From assembly GCF_009455635.1 (NCBI RefSeq), contig NZ_QPER01000001.1, forward strand, positions 744,001 through 808,000: a DNA stretch of 64,000 bases. Direction: 5' to 3'. Every line of letters starts with the position of its first letter. The stretch's first letter is position 1. The notes beneath the pieces are model-generated. The model was given only the letters and a program-made list of their open reading frames with translations, was not told the origin of the DNA and made no database searches. Shown one piece after another: positions 1-10,263 of the stretch. A program made the position numbers and the translations under genes. This DNA comes from Paraburkholderia agricolaris. GTDB lineage: Bacteria > Pseudomonadota > Gammaproteobacteria > Burkholderiales > Burkholderiaceae.

Positions 1-1
1 A

Positions 2-301
2 TGCGACGTCGTGATCGTAGTCGGCAGCCCGAATAGTTCGAACTCGAACCGCTTGCGCGAACTGGCCGAAAAGCTCGGCGTGCCTTCTTATATGGTGGAC
101 TCGCCGGATCAGATCGATCCGGTCTGGGTCGAAGGCAAGCGCCGGATCGGCGTGACGGCGGGCGCTTCGGCGCCGGAAGCGCTGGCGCAAGCAGTGATTG
201 GCCGCTTGCATGAACTCGGCGTGCGCAACGTGCGCGCGCTTGAAGGTATCGAAGAAAACATCGCGTTTCCGCTGCCGCGCGGGCTGGGTTTGCCTGCCTG
301 A
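2..301 (+). CDS. ispH: 4-hydroxy-3-methylbut-2-enyl diphosphate reductase (C-terminal part)
   Basis: This is the last ~99 codons of IspH, the final enzyme of the MEP isoprenoid pathway, a cytosolic [4Fe-4S] reductase that makes IPP and DMAPP. The frame is open to the left window edge, so the gene starts outside. Visible family motifs are [11 protein letters not shown] and TAGASAPE, which form the substrate-diphosphate pocket in IspH, and EENIAFPLP near the C-terminus. The cluster Cys ligands lie upstream of the window. A strong terminator follows 28 bases after the stop, so ispH ends its transcription unit here. Confidence 0.95.
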   Translation, partial: CDVVIVVGSPNSSNSNRLRELAEKLGVPSYMVDSPDQIDPVWVEGKRRIGVTAGASAPEALAQAVIGRLHELGVRNVRALEGIEENIAFPLPRGLGLPA

Positions 302-328
302 CGATTAGCCGACGTTTCTGAAAGAAAG

Positions 329-354
329 GCGCGCCCAAGGGCGCGCTTTTTTTT
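329..354 (+). terminator. Rho-independent terminator after ispH
   Basis: A perfect GCGCGCCC / GGGCGCGC stem with a two-base AA spacer is followed by eight T residues. It ends ispH transcription. Confidence 0.9.
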
Positions 355-842
355 CGTTCGCAGATTCGTGAGGTTGTGGAAATAAAGTGCCAGAACACTG
401 GTCCGAGCCTTTTTACGTGTGTTTCCACACGAATTCTTTTGAATTGTGATTTGGCATTTAATCGTTTTCCGATCGATATGGCCCTGTTTAAATCTTCCCA
501 AACGCGTTGCATTGATTTTTGACGCACTAAAATAGTGCGCACATCCTGGTATCAATGGAAACGTAATACTTAACGCGAACCACGGTGTAACCGGGGATCG
601 GGCCAATTCGCTGCAACACTTGATGCCATTGGGCGCGACGGTGGTGCAACTGGTGCACGAAAATTAGTCGCAACCCGGTTGCGCCTGTCGCGGGATTTCT
701 CTCTCAAAATAAGGTTGCAATGCAGGAAAACCCCACCGTTTCAACAATATTGCGCGTCGCATAATTGGAGTTACAATGCGCGCGTTCTCAAGGCCTCCGG
801 GTCCCGAACAACGGATTTTGCAAGGCGCGGGAGACCTACTTA
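355..842. other. Intergenic region upstream of livK, no gene seen
   Basis: About 490 bases without a convincing reading frame. Codon use is not chromosome-like on either strand and no ribosome-binding site precedes a plausible start. It presumably holds the livK promoter, but no clear promoter or riboswitch was recognised. Confidence 0.5.
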
Positions 843-2042
843 ATGCGAGTCAAATTTGCTTACACCGTGTCCATCGTGACCGCGGTTGCGATGTTGACCG
901 CGTGCGGCAAGAAGCAGGATGGTGAGGTTGGAGCCGGTGCATCGGCTGCCACGGTGGCAGCGGCCCCGGCGAGCGAAGCGATTGTCGTGAAGATCGGCCA
1001 TGCGGCCCCATTGACGGGTCCCATTGCGCATCTCGGTAAAGACAATGAAAACGGTGCGCGTCTGGCAGTCGAGGAAATCAACACGCAGGGTTTAACGATC
1101 GACGGTCACAAGATCCAGTTGGAGCTCGACGCCGAGGACGATGCGGCGGACCCGAAAACGGGAACGGCGGTTGCCGAGAAGCTCGTCGAGGATCACGTCG
1201 TCGCGGTGGTTGGGGATCTGAATTCAGGCGTCTCGATTCCGGCCTCGAAGATCTATAGCGATGCCGGCATCGTGCAGATCTCGCCCTCGTCGACAAACCC
1301 GGGATATACGCAGCAAGGTTTCAAGACGACTTATCGGGTGGTCGCGACCGATGCCCAGCAAGGGCCGGCGCTGGCCAACTACGCGACGAAGGTGCTCGGC
1401 GCGAAACGCATCGCAATCGTCGACGACTCGACTGTATACGGTAAGGGACTGGCCGACGAGTTCGCGAAGACGGTACAGGCGAGCGGCGCGAAGATCGTCG
1501 CGCGTGAAGCCACGAATGACAGGGCTACGGAGTTTCAGGCCGTCCTTAGAAAGATTAAGAGTGTTCAGCCGGATGTGATCATGTTCGGTGGAATGGACGC
1601 GACGGGCGGGCCGTTTACCAAACAGGCGGCGGCGCTCGGTATCAGGGCAAAAATCCTTGGCGGCGACGGCGTGTGTACCGACAAGGTGGGTGAGCTGGCG
1701 GGAACCGCCGTGCAAAACCTGGTCTGTTCGGAAGCGGGACTCGCGCTTTCCAAAATGGACAAGGGAGCGGACTTCGAAAAGAAGTACGTGGACCGCTTCC
1801 ACACGCCGGTGCAGATTTACGCACCGTTCACGTATGACGCTGTGTACGTGATTGTCGATGCAATGAAGCGCGCTAATTCGATCGAGGCGCCCAAGGTGCT
1901 GGCTGCGATGCCGTCCACCGATTACAACGGGGTAATCGGCCACATCGCGTTCGACGACAAGGGTGATTTGAAAGAGGGCGCCATTACGCTTTACGACTTC
2001 AAGGACGGCAAGAAAGCGGTTCTCGACGTCGTGAAGATGTGA
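843..2042 (+). CDS. livK: Branched-chain amino-acid ABC transporter, substrate-binding lipoprotein
   Basis: Periplasmic Leu/Ile/Val-type binding protein (PBP type 1, LivJ/LivK family), 399 aa. The ATG at 843 was chosen because it gives MRVKFAYTVSIVTAVAMLTACGKK, a lipoprotein signal with lipobox LTAC; an in-frame ATG 26 codons earlier would bury this signal. Mature motifs IGHAAPLTGPIAHLGKD and NGARLAVEEIN are typical of the family. A GGGAGA ribosome site lies about 10 bases upstream. It heads the livKHMGF cluster but is separated from livH by a terminator-like hairpin, which would keep binding-protein mRNA above that of the membrane components. The exact ligand cannot be told from sequence. 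Confidence 0.9.
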   Translation: MRVKFAYTVSIVTAVAMLTACGKKQDGEVGAGASAATVAAAPASEAIVVKIGHAAPLTGPIAHLGKDNENGARLAVEEINTQGLTIDGHKIQLELDAEDDAADPKTGTAVAEKLVEDHVVAVVGDLNSGVSIPASKIYSDAGIVQISPSSTNPGYTQQGFKTTYRVVATDAQQGPALANYATKVLGAKRIAIVDDSTVYGKGLADEFAKTVQASGAKIVAREATNDRATEFQAVLRKIKSVQPDVIMFGGMDATGGPFTKQAAALGIRAKILGGDGVCTDKVGELAGTAVQNLVCSEAGLALSKMDKGADFEKKYVDRFHTPVQIYAPFTYDAVYVIVDAMKRANSIEAPKVLAAMPSTDYNGVIGHIAFDDKGDLKEGAITLYDFKDGKKAVLDVVKM

Positions 2043-2061
2043 TGACGGGACGTACAGCCTG

Positions 2062-2094
2062 ACGGCACCGAAACCACCCAACGGTGCCGTTTTT
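2062..2094 (+). terminator. Intra-operon terminator/attenuator between livK and livH
   Basis: ACGGCACCG and CGGTGCCGT form a 9-bp stem around an 11-base loop, followed by a five-T run. It lies 19 bases after the livK stop, with livH starting 180 bases later on the same strand, so it probably gives partial termination. Confidence 0.75.
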
Positions 2095-2272
2095 GCATCC
2101 GCCATCGGCAAGTGAACGACTGCATCACAGTCGCAAGACGAACCGGGCGGCGGATAACCCTTACCGGTCTTTTACATCAGTACCCGCAGTGCCGTTGAGA
2201 TTGGCGTACCGCATCACCGCCCACCGGCTGATGAAGAACGCGAATCCAGTCGCACGGGCTAAGGAGCATTAA

Positions 2273-3223
2273 ATGGATATCTTCATCCAGCAGGTCCTCA
2301 ACGGGCTGGTGCTTGGCAGCGTTTACGCCATCATCGCACTGGGCTATACGATGGTTTACGGCATTCTGGGCATCATCAACTTCGCGCATGGCGATGTGTT
2401 GATGGTGGGCGCGATGGTCGCGCTCTCAGCCATAGGCGTGCTGCAGAACCACTTCCCCGGCCTCGGCAATGTGCCGACGTTATGCATTGCGCTGGTCATC
2501 GCCGCGGTTGTGTGTGCCGTCGTCGGCTACACGATCGAGCGCGTGGCCTACCGGCCGTTGCGTAAAGCGCCGCGCCTCGCCCCGCTGATCACCGCGATCG
2601 GCGTGTCGATCCTGCTGCAAACCCTCGCGATGATGATCTGGTCGCGCAACCCGCTGCCGTTCCCGCAGCTGTTGCCCACGGATCCGATCAACGTGATCAA
2701 GGCCACCGACACGACGCCGGGCGCCGTGATCTCGATGACCGAAATCGTGATCATCGTGGTGGCGTTCCTCGTGATGGGCGGCCTGCTGCTGCTGGTTCAC
2801 AAGACCAAGCTGGGCCGCGCGATGCGTGCGATCGCCGAGAACCCGGGCGTTGCCAGCCTGATGGGCGTGAACCCGAACTTCGTGATTTCCGCGACCTTCA
2901 TGATCGGCTCGGCGCTGGCCGCTCTCGCCGGCGTGATGATCGCGTCCGAATACGGTAACGCACACTTCTATATGGGCTTCATCCCAGGTCTGAAAGCCTT
3001 TACCGCAGCGGTGCTGGGCGGGATCGGCAATCTCGGCGGGGCGATGGTGGGCGGCGTGCTGCTCGGCCTGATCGAACAGTTGGGGGCCGGTTATATCGGC
3101 AACCTCACGGGCGGTGTCTTCGGCAGTAACTACCAGGACGTGTTCGCATTCATCGTGCTGATCATCGTGCTGGTGTTCCGTCCGTCGGGCCTCTTGGGCG
3201 AACGTGTTGCGGATCGAGCATAA
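2273..3223 (+). CDS. livH: Branched-chain amino-acid ABC transporter permease
   Basis: Inner-membrane permease, 316 aa, LivH family. The N-terminal sequence FIQQVLNGLVLGSVYAIIALG, the EENPxxAxxxG-like cytoplasmic loop (AIAENPGVASLMGVN) and about eight hydrophobic segments are characteristic. The start is supported by AAGGAG seven bases upstream of the ATG. It pairs with LivM (13 bases downstream) to form the transmembrane channel of the importer. Confidence 0.93.
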   Translation: MDIFIQQVLNGLVLGSVYAIIALGYTMVYGILGIINFAHGDVLMVGAMVALSAIGVLQNHFPGLGNVPTLCIALVIAAVVCAVVGYTIERVAYRPLRKAPRLAPLITAIGVSILLQTLAMMIWSRNPLPFPQLLPTDPINVIKATDTTPGAVISMTEIVIIVVAFLVMGGLLLLVHKTKLGRAMRAIAENPGVASLMGVNPNFVISATFMIGSALAALAGVMIASEYGNAHFYMGFIPGLKAFTAAVLGGIGNLGGAMVGGVLLGLIEQLGAGYIGNLTGGVFGSNYQDVFAFIVLIIVLVFRPSGLLGERVADRA

Positions 3224-3236
3224 GGAGTAGACAGAC

Positions 3237-4406
3237 ATGACCTCAATTCAACCGATCGAGCCGTCCACGACGCTCATCCCCGAAAAGAACATGACGAAGA
3301 CGTTGGCCGTCGGCATCCTCACCGCGGTCTTCGTGATCGCGGCGCCGATGATTATTGGCGCGGCCGGCGGCAACTACTGGGTCCGCGTGCTCGACTTCGC
3401 GATGCTGTACGTGATGCTGGCGCTAGGCCTCAATGTGGTGGTCGGCTTTGCCGGCCTGCTGGATTTGGGCTACATCGCGTTCTATGCAATCGGCGCTTAC
3501 GTTGCCGCGCTGCTGAGTTCGCCGCACCTGACCTCGCAGTTCGAGTGGATCGCGCATCTGTTCCCGAACGGCCTGCATACGCCGATCTGGATCATCGTGC
3601 CGATCGCCATGGCGCTCGCGGCGACCTTCGGCGTGCTGCTCGGCGCACCGACCTTGCGTCTGCGGGGCGACTATCTCGCGATCGTGACCCTGGGCTTCGG
3701 GGAAATCGTGCGGATCTTCATGAACAACCTCGACCGTCCGGTGAACATCACCAATGGTCCGAAGGGGATCACGGGGATCGACCCGGTGTCGGTGGGCGGC
3801 TTCAGTCTCGCGCAAACCCACTCGCTGTTCGGCTTCCAGTTCCCGTCGGTGTACTCGTACTACTACCTGTTCGTGCTGTGCTCGCTGTTCGTGATCTGGA
3901 CCTGTACGCGTTTGCAGCACTCGCGGATCGGCCGTGCATGGGCCGCAATCCGTGAAGACGAAATCGCCGCCAAGGCAATGGGCATCAACACCCGTAACGT
4001 GAAGCTGCTGGCTTTTGCGATGGGTGCGTCGTTCGGCGGCCTGTCGGGCGCGATGTTCGGGTCGTTCCAGGGCTTCGTGTCGCCGGAATCGTTCACGTTC
4101 TGGGAATCGGTCGTGGTGCTGGCGTGCGTGGTGCTGGGCGGTATGGGCCACATTCCGGGCGTGATTCTCGGCGCGGTGCTGCTCGCCGTGTTCCCGGAAT
4201 TCCTGCGCTCGACCATGGGTCCGCTGCAAAACGCGATCTTCGGCCATGAAATCGTCGATACCGAAGTGATCCGTCAGTTGCTGTACGGCCTCGCGATGGT
4301 CGTGATCATGCTGTACCGCTCGGAAGGCCTGTGGCCGTCGCCGAAGCACGAAGACAAGATTGCGAAACTGGCGAAGCGCGCCGGCAAGAAACCGGTGCGG
4401 GCGTAA
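3237..4406 (+). CDS. livM: Branched-chain amino-acid ABC transporter permease
   Basis: Second permease subunit, 389 aa, LivM family. It has a hydrophilic N-terminal ~20 residues and then repeated membrane segments. The motifs LGLNVVVGFAGLLDLGYIAFYAIGAY-like (around 60-90) and AIREDEIAAKAMGIN, the EAA-type cytoplasmic loop that contacts the ATPases, are both visible. AAGGAG precedes the ATG. The gene is co-transcribed between livH and livG with only short gaps. Confidence 0.93.
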   Translation: MTSIQPIEPSTTLIPEKNMTKTLAVGILTAVFVIAAPMIIGAAGGNYWVRVLDFAMLYVMLALGLNVVVGFAGLLDLGYIAFYAIGAYVAALLSSPHLTSQFEWIAHLFPNGLHTPIWIIVPIAMALAATFGVLLGAPTLRLRGDYLAIVTLGFGEIVRIFMNNLDRPVNITNGPKGITGIDPVSVGGFSLAQTHSLFGFQFPSVYSYYYLFVLCSLFVIWTCTRLQHSRIGRAWAAIREDEIAAKAMGINTRNVKLLAFAMGASFGGLSGAMFGSFQGFVSPESFTFWESVVVLACVVLGGMGHIPGVILGAVLLAVFPEFLRSTMGPLQNAIFGHEIVDTEVIRQLLYGLAMVVIMLYRSEGLWPSPKHEDKIAKLAKRAGKKPVRA

Positions 4407-4422
4407 GGACGCGGAGAAAAAT

Positions 4423-5195
4423 ATGAGCGACAACATTCGACTGTCCGTCAAAGGCGTCAACAAGCGCTTCGGCGGCTTGCAGGCACTCTCCGACGTTGGG
4501 CTTGAGATCAAGTCGGGCCAGATTTATGGCCTGATCGGCCCGAACGGCGCCGGCAAGACGACCTTCTTTAATGTGATCACGGGCCTGTACACGCCGGATT
4601 CGGGCGAGTTCAAGCTCGACGGCACGGAATACACGCCGACCGCCGTCTATCAGGTGGCGAAGGCGGGCATTGCCCGTACGTTCCAGAACATCCGTCTGTT
4701 CGGCGGCATGACCGCGCTGGAAAACGTGATGGTCGGCCGTCACGTGCGCACGAAGCATGGTCTGATCGGCGCGGTGTTCCAGACACCGGCCGAACGCAAG
4801 GAAGAACGCGAGATCAAGGAGCGTGCAATCGAGCTGCTGGAGTACGTCGGCATTGCGCAGTACGCGGACTACACGTCGCGCAATCTGTCGTACGGCCACC
4901 AGCGCCGTCTGGAAATCGCCCGCGCGCTGGCAACAGATCCAAAGCTGCTCGCGCTGGATGAACCGGCTGCCGGCATGAACGCTACGGAAAAGGTCGAGCT
5001 GACCAAGCTGCTCGACAAGATCCGTGCGGACGGCAAGACGATCCTGCTGATCGAACACGACGTGAAACTGGTGATGGGTCTGTGCAACCAGATGACGGTG
5101 CTCGACTACGGCAAGGTGATTGCGCAAGGACTGCCGTCGGACGTGCAGAAGGATCCGAAAGTGATCGAAGCTTATCTGGGTGCGGGGGTCCACTA

Positions 5196-5196
<1 letters not shown>
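4423..5196 (+). CDS. livG: Branched-chain amino-acid ABC transporter ATP-binding protein
   Basis: ABC ATPase, 257 aa. Walker A GPNGAGKT is at residues 39-46, and a degenerate signature LSYGHQRRLEIARAL and Walker B LLALDEPAAGM follow. The LivG-specific C-terminus (AYLGAG) is present. The ATG at 4423 was chosen because it follows GGAGAAAA and gives the usual LivG N-terminus; the longer open frame runs into livM. The stop overlaps the livF start by one base (TAATG), indicating translational coupling. Confidence 0.93.
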
Positions 5197-5912
<716 letters not shown>

Positions 5913-5970
5913 GTTGGGTGAATGAGCTGGGTGAACAACCCGGACCAGGTTTGCTTTAGCCGCTAAAAAA

Positions 5971-6010
5971 GGCCGCATGCGCGATTGAAGCGCATGCGGC
6001 CTTTCTCTTT
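5971..6010. terminator. Bidirectional terminator between livF and ypeA
   Basis: GGCCGCATGCGC and GCGCATGCGGCC form a 12-bp perfect stem with a 7-base loop. It has six A residues on the left and TTTCTCTTTT on the right, so it can stop the rightward liv transcript and the leftward transcript of the acetyltransferase. Confidence 0.9.
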
Positions 6011-6029
6011 TCAGGCGCTTGTCCGACGC

Positions 6030-6497
6030 TCAGGCAGCCGGCGTTTCCGCCAGTTCGCCAAGGCGTTTGCCGAGACTGATGACGGCATCCGTGCGATAAC
6101 CGAGCGCTTCATAAAACGCCCGCACGTCGGCCTTCGCGGACAGCACCTGCAAGTTCAGCTTCGGGCAGCCACGTTCGGTCAACGCGTTCTCGACATGCGC
6201 GACCAGCCTCGTGCCGATGCCATGACGCCGCAACGATTCATCCACCGCGAGCGAATACAGCCAGCCTCGGTGCCCGTCGTAGCCACCCATCACCGTGCCG
6301 ACGATACGCTCGCCGAACACCGCGACAAAGAACAGCTCCGGTTGCGTCGCCAGCTTGTTGGCGATCGACAGATGCGGATTGCGCTGCGGCCTCGTCACGT
6401 CCCGGTACTCGGGGAACGCTTGCTGCCACAGCGCGACCACGGCGTCGGTGTCGCTCGCTTCGAAGCGGCGGATCGAGAGGGTTGCGGTCGTCGTCAT
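6030..6497 (-). CDS. ypeA: GNAT-family N-acetyltransferase, YpeA type
   Basis: 155-aa GNAT acetyltransferase. The stretch GTVMGGYDGHRGWLYSLAV and the C-terminal ISLGKRL match the YpeA subgroup closely. The acetyl-CoA pyrophosphate loop is RRHGIGTRL (Q/RxxGxG/A). The natural substrate of YpeA is unknown; the family acetylates small molecules or protein N-termini. It sits 18 bases downstream of argD on the same strand, so it is probably in the argD transcript, ending at the 5971 terminator. Confidence 0.85.
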   Translation of the reverse strand: MTTTATLSIRRFEASDTDAVVALWQQAFPEYRDVTRPQRNPHLSIANKLATQPELFFVAVFGERIVGTVMGGYDGHRGWLYSLAVDESLRRHGIGTRLVAHVENALTERGCPKLNLQVLSAKADVRAFYEALGYRTDAVISLGKRLGELAETPAA

Positions 6498-6515
6498 ACG
6501 CGCTTTTCCGTGTGA

Positions 6516-7700
6516 TTACAGCGTGTCGAGAATCGAACGCAGCATCGCCATCATCTGGTCGATTTCTTCGTTCGTGACGTTCAGCGCCGGCATGAAGCGC
6601 AGCAGGTTCGGACGCGCCGCGTTCAGCAACAGCCCGTCCGGTTGCATCACACGCGCCTTCTCGACGATCTGATTGCCGATGTCCTTGCCGAGCAGCAGCG
6701 CGCGCAGCAGGCCCTCACCGCGTTCGCCTTCGAAGCCGCGTTCTTCCGACAGTTCGAGCAGCCTCGCGCGCAGATACTCGCCGCGCGCACGCACGCCCTC
6801 GAGGAAGCCCGGCGCGGTCAACTGCGAAATCACCGAATAGCCGACCGCGGTCATCAGCGGATTGCCGTTGTATGTGCCGCCCTGGTCGCCTGCTTCAAAC
6901 ACGGCGATTTCGGCTTTCGAAAGCAATGCGGCAAGCGGCACGCCGCCGCCGATGCCCTTGCCGAGCGTCATGATGTCGGGTTCGATACCCGACAGTTCGT
7001 AGGCGAACAGCGTGCCGGCGCGGCCACAACCGCTTTGCACTTCGTCGACGATCAGCAGCAGGTTGTGCTGTTTGGTCAGCGCGCGCAGTTGCTGCATGAA
7101 CTCACGGGTTGCGGGAATCACGCCGCCTTCGCCCTGAATCGGCTCGAGCATCACCGCGACGGTCTTCGCGTTGATGAGCTTTTCAACCGATGCGATGTCG
7201 TTCAGATCCGCCTTCGGGAAACCCGGCACTTGCGGTGCGTAGATCGTGTCCCAGCCAGGTTTGCCGCTGGCGGACATGGTGGCGAGCGTGCGGCCGTGGA
7301 AGCTGTGATCGAACGTGATGATTTCGAACGCGCCGTCCTTGAACTTCTTGCCCCACTTACGCGCGAGCTTGATTGCGCCTTCGTTGGCTTCGGCGCCGCT
7401 GTTCGCGAAGAACACCTTGTCGAAACAGCTGTGCTGCGTGAGCAGGCCCGCGAGTTTCGCCATCGGTTCGTTGTAGAAGGCCGGCGACGGATTCAACAAC
7501 AGTTGCGCCTGCTTGTTCAGCGCTTCGATCATGCCCTCGTTGCAGTGGCCGAGGCTGTTGACTGCCCAACCCTGGATGAAGTCCAGATATCGCTTGCCGT
7601 TATTGTCATAGAGCCACGAGCCCTTGCCGTGCGTGAAAACGATTTCGGGCCGGTTCGTGATGTACATCAGCGACTCGATCGGGTACTCATTGAAATTCAT
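6516..7700 (-). CDS. argD: Acetylornithine aminotransferase (class III PLP enzyme)
   Basis: 394-aa PLP-dependent transaminase of the ArgD group, which converts N-acetylglutamate semialdehyde and glutamate to N-acetylornithine in arginine synthesis. Visible features: [17 protein letters not shown] (phosphate-binding), [28 protein letters not shown] with the PLP Asp, and the Schiff-base lysine in TLGKGIGGG (Lys248). Length matches ArgD. Related ornithine, succinylornithine and 4-aminobutyrate transaminases share the fold, so the exact substrate is inferred from best overall resemblance. Confidence 0.85.
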   Translation of the reverse strand: MNFNEYPIESLMYITNRPEIVFTHGKGSWLYDNNGKRYLDFIQGWAVNSLGHCNEGMIEALNKQAQLLLNPSPAFYNEPMAKLAGLLTQHSCFDKVFFANSGAEANEGAIKLARKWGKKFKDGAFEIITFDHSFHGRTLATMSASGKPGWDTIYAPQVPGFPKADLNDIASVEKLINAKTVAVMLEPIQGEGGVIPATREFMQQLRALTKQHNLLLIVDEVQSGCGRAGTLFAYELSGIEPDIMTLGKGIGGGVPLAALLSKAEIAVFEAGDQGGTYNGNPLMTAVGYSVISQLTAPGFLEGVRARGEYLRARLLELSEERGFEGERGEGLLRALLLGKDIGNQIVEKARVMQPDGLLLNAARPNLLRFMPALNVTNEEIDQMMAMLRSILDTL

Positions 7701-7789
7701 GACGGCAGGCTCCAGACAGCGGGGTGAAGGTTAGTGAGCGGTTTGGCCACACAATGCAATACGGGCCGGGGAAAGCAAAAAAGGCAAAC

Positions 7790-7816
7790 AAAAAAGCCAC
7801 GGCATGCCGTGGCTTT
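7790..7816 (-). terminator. Terminator upstream of argD (minus strand)
   Basis: AGCCACGG / CCGTGGCT stem inside a 24-base perfect palindrome. On the minus strand it is followed by a T-rich run (complement of AAAAAA), so it isolates argD from leftward transcription of the reductase gene. Confidence 0.75.
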
Positions 7817-8035
7817 CATGATTCGAACTGCTTGCGCCCTTGTGCGGCGCGAATCCGTGACGAAGCCAGCGGCGCCCCTAAGGGAGCGGCGAGCGGCGAC
7901 GTCGAAGTTCGGATTGAATGCGGTTCATGCGCGAAAGAATACGACAAGAAAAGCGCTGGTGTAAACCATGAATTTGCACAAATTCGCGTCAACGCGGATT
8001 TAGGCAAGTCTGCCAGCGTGCCTGTTTCGGTTTGA

Positions 8036-8070
8036 TGAATGGGTTGAAAGGCGTGCAGTCAACCCATTCA
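8036..8070 (-). terminator. Hairpin directly after the reductase stop codon
   Basis: TGAATGGGTTG and CAACCCATTCA form an 11-bp perfect stem with a 13-base loop, five bases past the reductase stop. There is no strong U-tract, so it may be a mRNA 3'-end stabiliser instead of a full terminator. Confidence 0.5.
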
Positions 8071-8075
8071 CCGCC

Positions 8076-9107
8076 TCAAACCGCGTTCGCCAGATCCGCT
8101 GCACTCGTGAAGGAATCCGCGTAGAACTCGTCTTCCGGCAGACCGTGATGCTGGGTGAAATCGCGCTGCGCCGACTCGACCATCACCGGCGCGCCGCACG
8201 CGTACACCTGATACGGCGACAGGTCGGGCAGATCCTCGATCACCGCGCGATGCACGAAGCCGACACGGCCCGTCCACGCGTCGCTTGCGTCCGGTTCCGA
8301 CAGCACCGGCACGAACTTGAAGTTCGGAATCTCGCGGGCCCATTGCTCGGCGAGTTCGAGCAGGTACAGGTCTTTCTTGCGGCGTGCGCCCCAGTAAAGC
8401 GTCATGGGCCGGTCCAGATTCTTGAACACCGCATGTTCGACAATCGCCTTCAGCGGCGCGAAGCCCGTGCCCGAGGCGAGCAGCACGATCGGCTTGTCCG
8501 AGTCTTCACGCAGGAAGAAGGTGCCGAGCGGCGCTTCGAAGCGCAGGATGTCGCGCTCCTTCATCGCATTGAAGACGTGATCGGTGAACGCGCCGCCGGG
8601 CATATGACGGATGTGCAATTCGATCGGGCCTTCCGTGTGCGGCGCGCTCGCCATCGAATAGCTGCGGCGCTTGCCGTCTTTCAGAATGAATTCGAGGTAC
8701 TGGCCGGCCAGATACTGCAGACGTTCGTTGGCGGGCAGTTGCAACTTCAGCACGACGACGTCGTCGGCCTTGCGCTCGATGGCGTTCACGCGGCACGGCA
8801 GTTTCTTGACCTGCACGTCGCCCACGCCGGCCACTTCGCGGATATCCACTTCGAGATCGGAGCATGCGGTCGCGCAGCAGAGGAGCGCCATGCCGCGCGT
8901 TCTTTCGTCGTTCGACAAGGCCGATGACGAATGCTGACGCTGTTCGATCTGACCGCTGATCACGGTGCCTTTGCATGAGCCGCAGGCGCCGTTCTTGCAG
9001 CCGTACGGCAGGCCGATGCCTTGCCGCAGCGCTGCGATCAGGACCGGTTCGTCCTGTTCTACCTGAAACTGCCGGCCGCTTTGCCGGAGCGTGACGTTAA
9101 ATGCCAT
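8076..9107 (-). CDS. CDP-6-deoxy-delta-3,4-glucoseen reductase-like [2Fe-2S] flavoprotein reductase
   Basis: 343 aa. It has an N-terminal plant-type [2Fe-2S] ferredoxin domain with ligands Cys37, Cys42, Cys45 and Cys77 (CKNGACGSCKG, then LLCC). A ferredoxin-NADP reductase module follows: the FAD-binding RRSYSMAS region, the NAD-binding LLASGTGFAPL, and the C-terminal VYACGAPVMVESA. Proteins of this layout are usually named AscD/CDP-glucoseen reductase in Burkholderiaceae but more likely act as general electron-transfer reductases. The gene diverges from the epimerase gene across 99 bases. Confidence 0.8.
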   Translation of the reverse strand: MAFNVTLRQSGRQFQVEQDEPVLIAALRQGIGLPYGCKNGACGSCKGTVISGQIEQRQHSSSALSNDERTRGMALLCCATACSDLEVDIREVAGVGDVQVKKLPCRVNAIERKADDVVVLKLQLPANERLQYLAGQYLEFILKDGKRRSYSMASAPHTEGPIELHIRHMPGGAFTDHVFNAMKERDILRFEAPLGTFFLREDSDKPIVLLASGTGFAPLKAIVEHAVFKNLDRPMTLYWGARRKKDLYLLELAEQWAREIPNFKFVPVLSEPDASDAWTGRVGFVHRAVIEDLPDLSPYQVYACGAPVMVESAQRDFTQHHGLPEDEFYADSFTSAADLANAV

Positions 9108-9206
9108 AGAGTGAGTATTCGAAATCGAGGAGTCGGTAATCGTTATCGGAGCCGCCGGTTCAACTGTGCGGTACCTGCCGCGCTTGACGGCTACAATGCA
9201 TCCACC

Positions 9207-10238
9207 ATGAAAGCGACACGAAATTTACGCCGGCCGCGCGTATTGATAGTTGGCTGCGGCGACGTCGGCATGCGTTGTGTGCCTTTGTTACGGCCACGCG
9301 CGCATGTCTTCGCGCTTACCAGTCACGCCGAACGCAGCGCCGAATTGCGCGCTGCCGGGGTCACGCCGCTGCTCGGCGATCTCGACGTGCGCCGCAGCCT
9401 GAAACGGCTTGCCGGGCTCGCGCCGACGGTGCTGCATCTCGCGCCGCCGCAAAAAACCGGCGACGACGACCGCCGTACCCGTGCGTTGCTCGCTACGCTG
9501 AGCGCGCGCCGCGATCGGGCGCTGCGTGCCGCGCGCGGCGCGGTGGCGCCGGTGGGGCGGCTACGCCGCGGGTTGCGCAACATGAATGCCTCGTGGGCTG
9601 AATCTGAAACAGCCAATATTGTACCCGACAGGGTGCGCTGGACTGCCGCTCCGCAGGCGCCGGTGAAGTTGGTGTACGCGAGCACGACGGGAGTCTATGG
9701 CGATTGTGGCGGCGCGTGGATCGACGAGACGCGCGCGCCGCAGCCCGCCAATGCGCGTGCCAAACGTCGTGTGTCGGCCGAGCGGCAATTGCGGCGCGCC
9801 ACTGCGCGCGGTGTGGTCGCGGCCAGCATGGCGCGGATTCCGGGCATCTACGCGAGCAACCGTCTGCCGCTCGCGCGGCTCGAAAAGCGCACGCCCGCCC
9901 TGATCGATGCCGACGACGTGTACACCAACCATATTCACGCCGACGACCTCGCTGCGATCCTCGTGCGCCTCGCCACCCACGGGCGGCCGGGGCGCGTGAT
10001 TCACGCATCGGACGATACGTCGCTGAAAATGGGGGAATATTTCGATGCGGTGGCCGATGCGTTCGGCCTCGAGCACGCGCCGCGCATCACGCGCGCGCAG
10101 GCGGAGCAGCAGATCGAACCGACCTTGCTGTCCTTCATGCGTGAATCGAGGCGCCTGGTGAACCGGCGCCTCAAAGCGGAATTGCGCGTGCGCTTGCGCT
10201 ATCCGAGCGTCGAAGACTTTCTGCACCCGGCTTCGTAG
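9207..10238 (+). CDS. NAD-dependent epimerase/SDR-family protein (YeeZ-like)
   Basis: 343 aa extended SDR protein. The Rossmann glycine motif VLIVGCGDVGMRC lies at the N-terminus, LVYASTTGVYGDCGG contains the family YASTxGVYG motif, and NHIHADDLAAIL is the downstream conserved stretch. The ATG at 9207 was chosen because it gives the expected N-terminus just ahead of the nucleotide fold; a TACAAT -10-like hexamer lies 10 bases upstream, implying a very short leader. The segment around residues 95-140 is unusually Arg/Ala-rich compared with YeeZ. Substrate unknown. Confidence 0.75.
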   Translation: MKATRNLRRPRVLIVGCGDVGMRCVPLLRPRAHVFALTSHAERSAELRAAGVTPLLGDLDVRRSLKRLAGLAPTVLHLAPPQKTGDDDRRTRALLATLSARRDRALRAARGAVAPVGRLRRGLRNMNASWAESETANIVPDRVRWTAAPQAPVKLVYASTTGVYGDCGGAWIDETRAPQPANARAKRRVSAERQLRRATARGVVAASMARIPGIYASNRLPLARLEKRTPALIDADDVYTNHIHADDLAAILVRLATHGRPGRVIHASDDTSLKMGEYFDAVADAFGLEHAPRITRAQAEQQIEPTLLSFMRESRRLVNRRLKAELRVRLRYPSVEDFLHPAS

Positions 10239-10247
10239 GCATCGCGG

Positions 10248-10263
10248 GCCTGCCTTTGCAGGC
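10248..10263. terminator. Short hairpin between convergent genes
   Basis: GCCTGC-CTTT-GCAGGC stem-loop filling the gap between the epimerase stop and the stop of the small membrane protein. No strong T-run, so termination is plausible but unproven. Confidence 0.4.

Larger units (their letters stand above)
7701..8075. other. Intergenic region upstream of argD, no gene seen
   Basis: 375 bases holding a minus-strand terminator (7790-7816) and an inverted repeat at 8036-8070. Short open frames here lack ribosome sites and recognisable protein features. The argD promoter should lie in 7701-7790. Confidence 0.5.

Noticed and set aside
7724-8035. Open frame of 103 codons upstream of argD
   Set aside because: No ribosome site, odd composition, overlaps a terminator palindrome and has no protein-like features.
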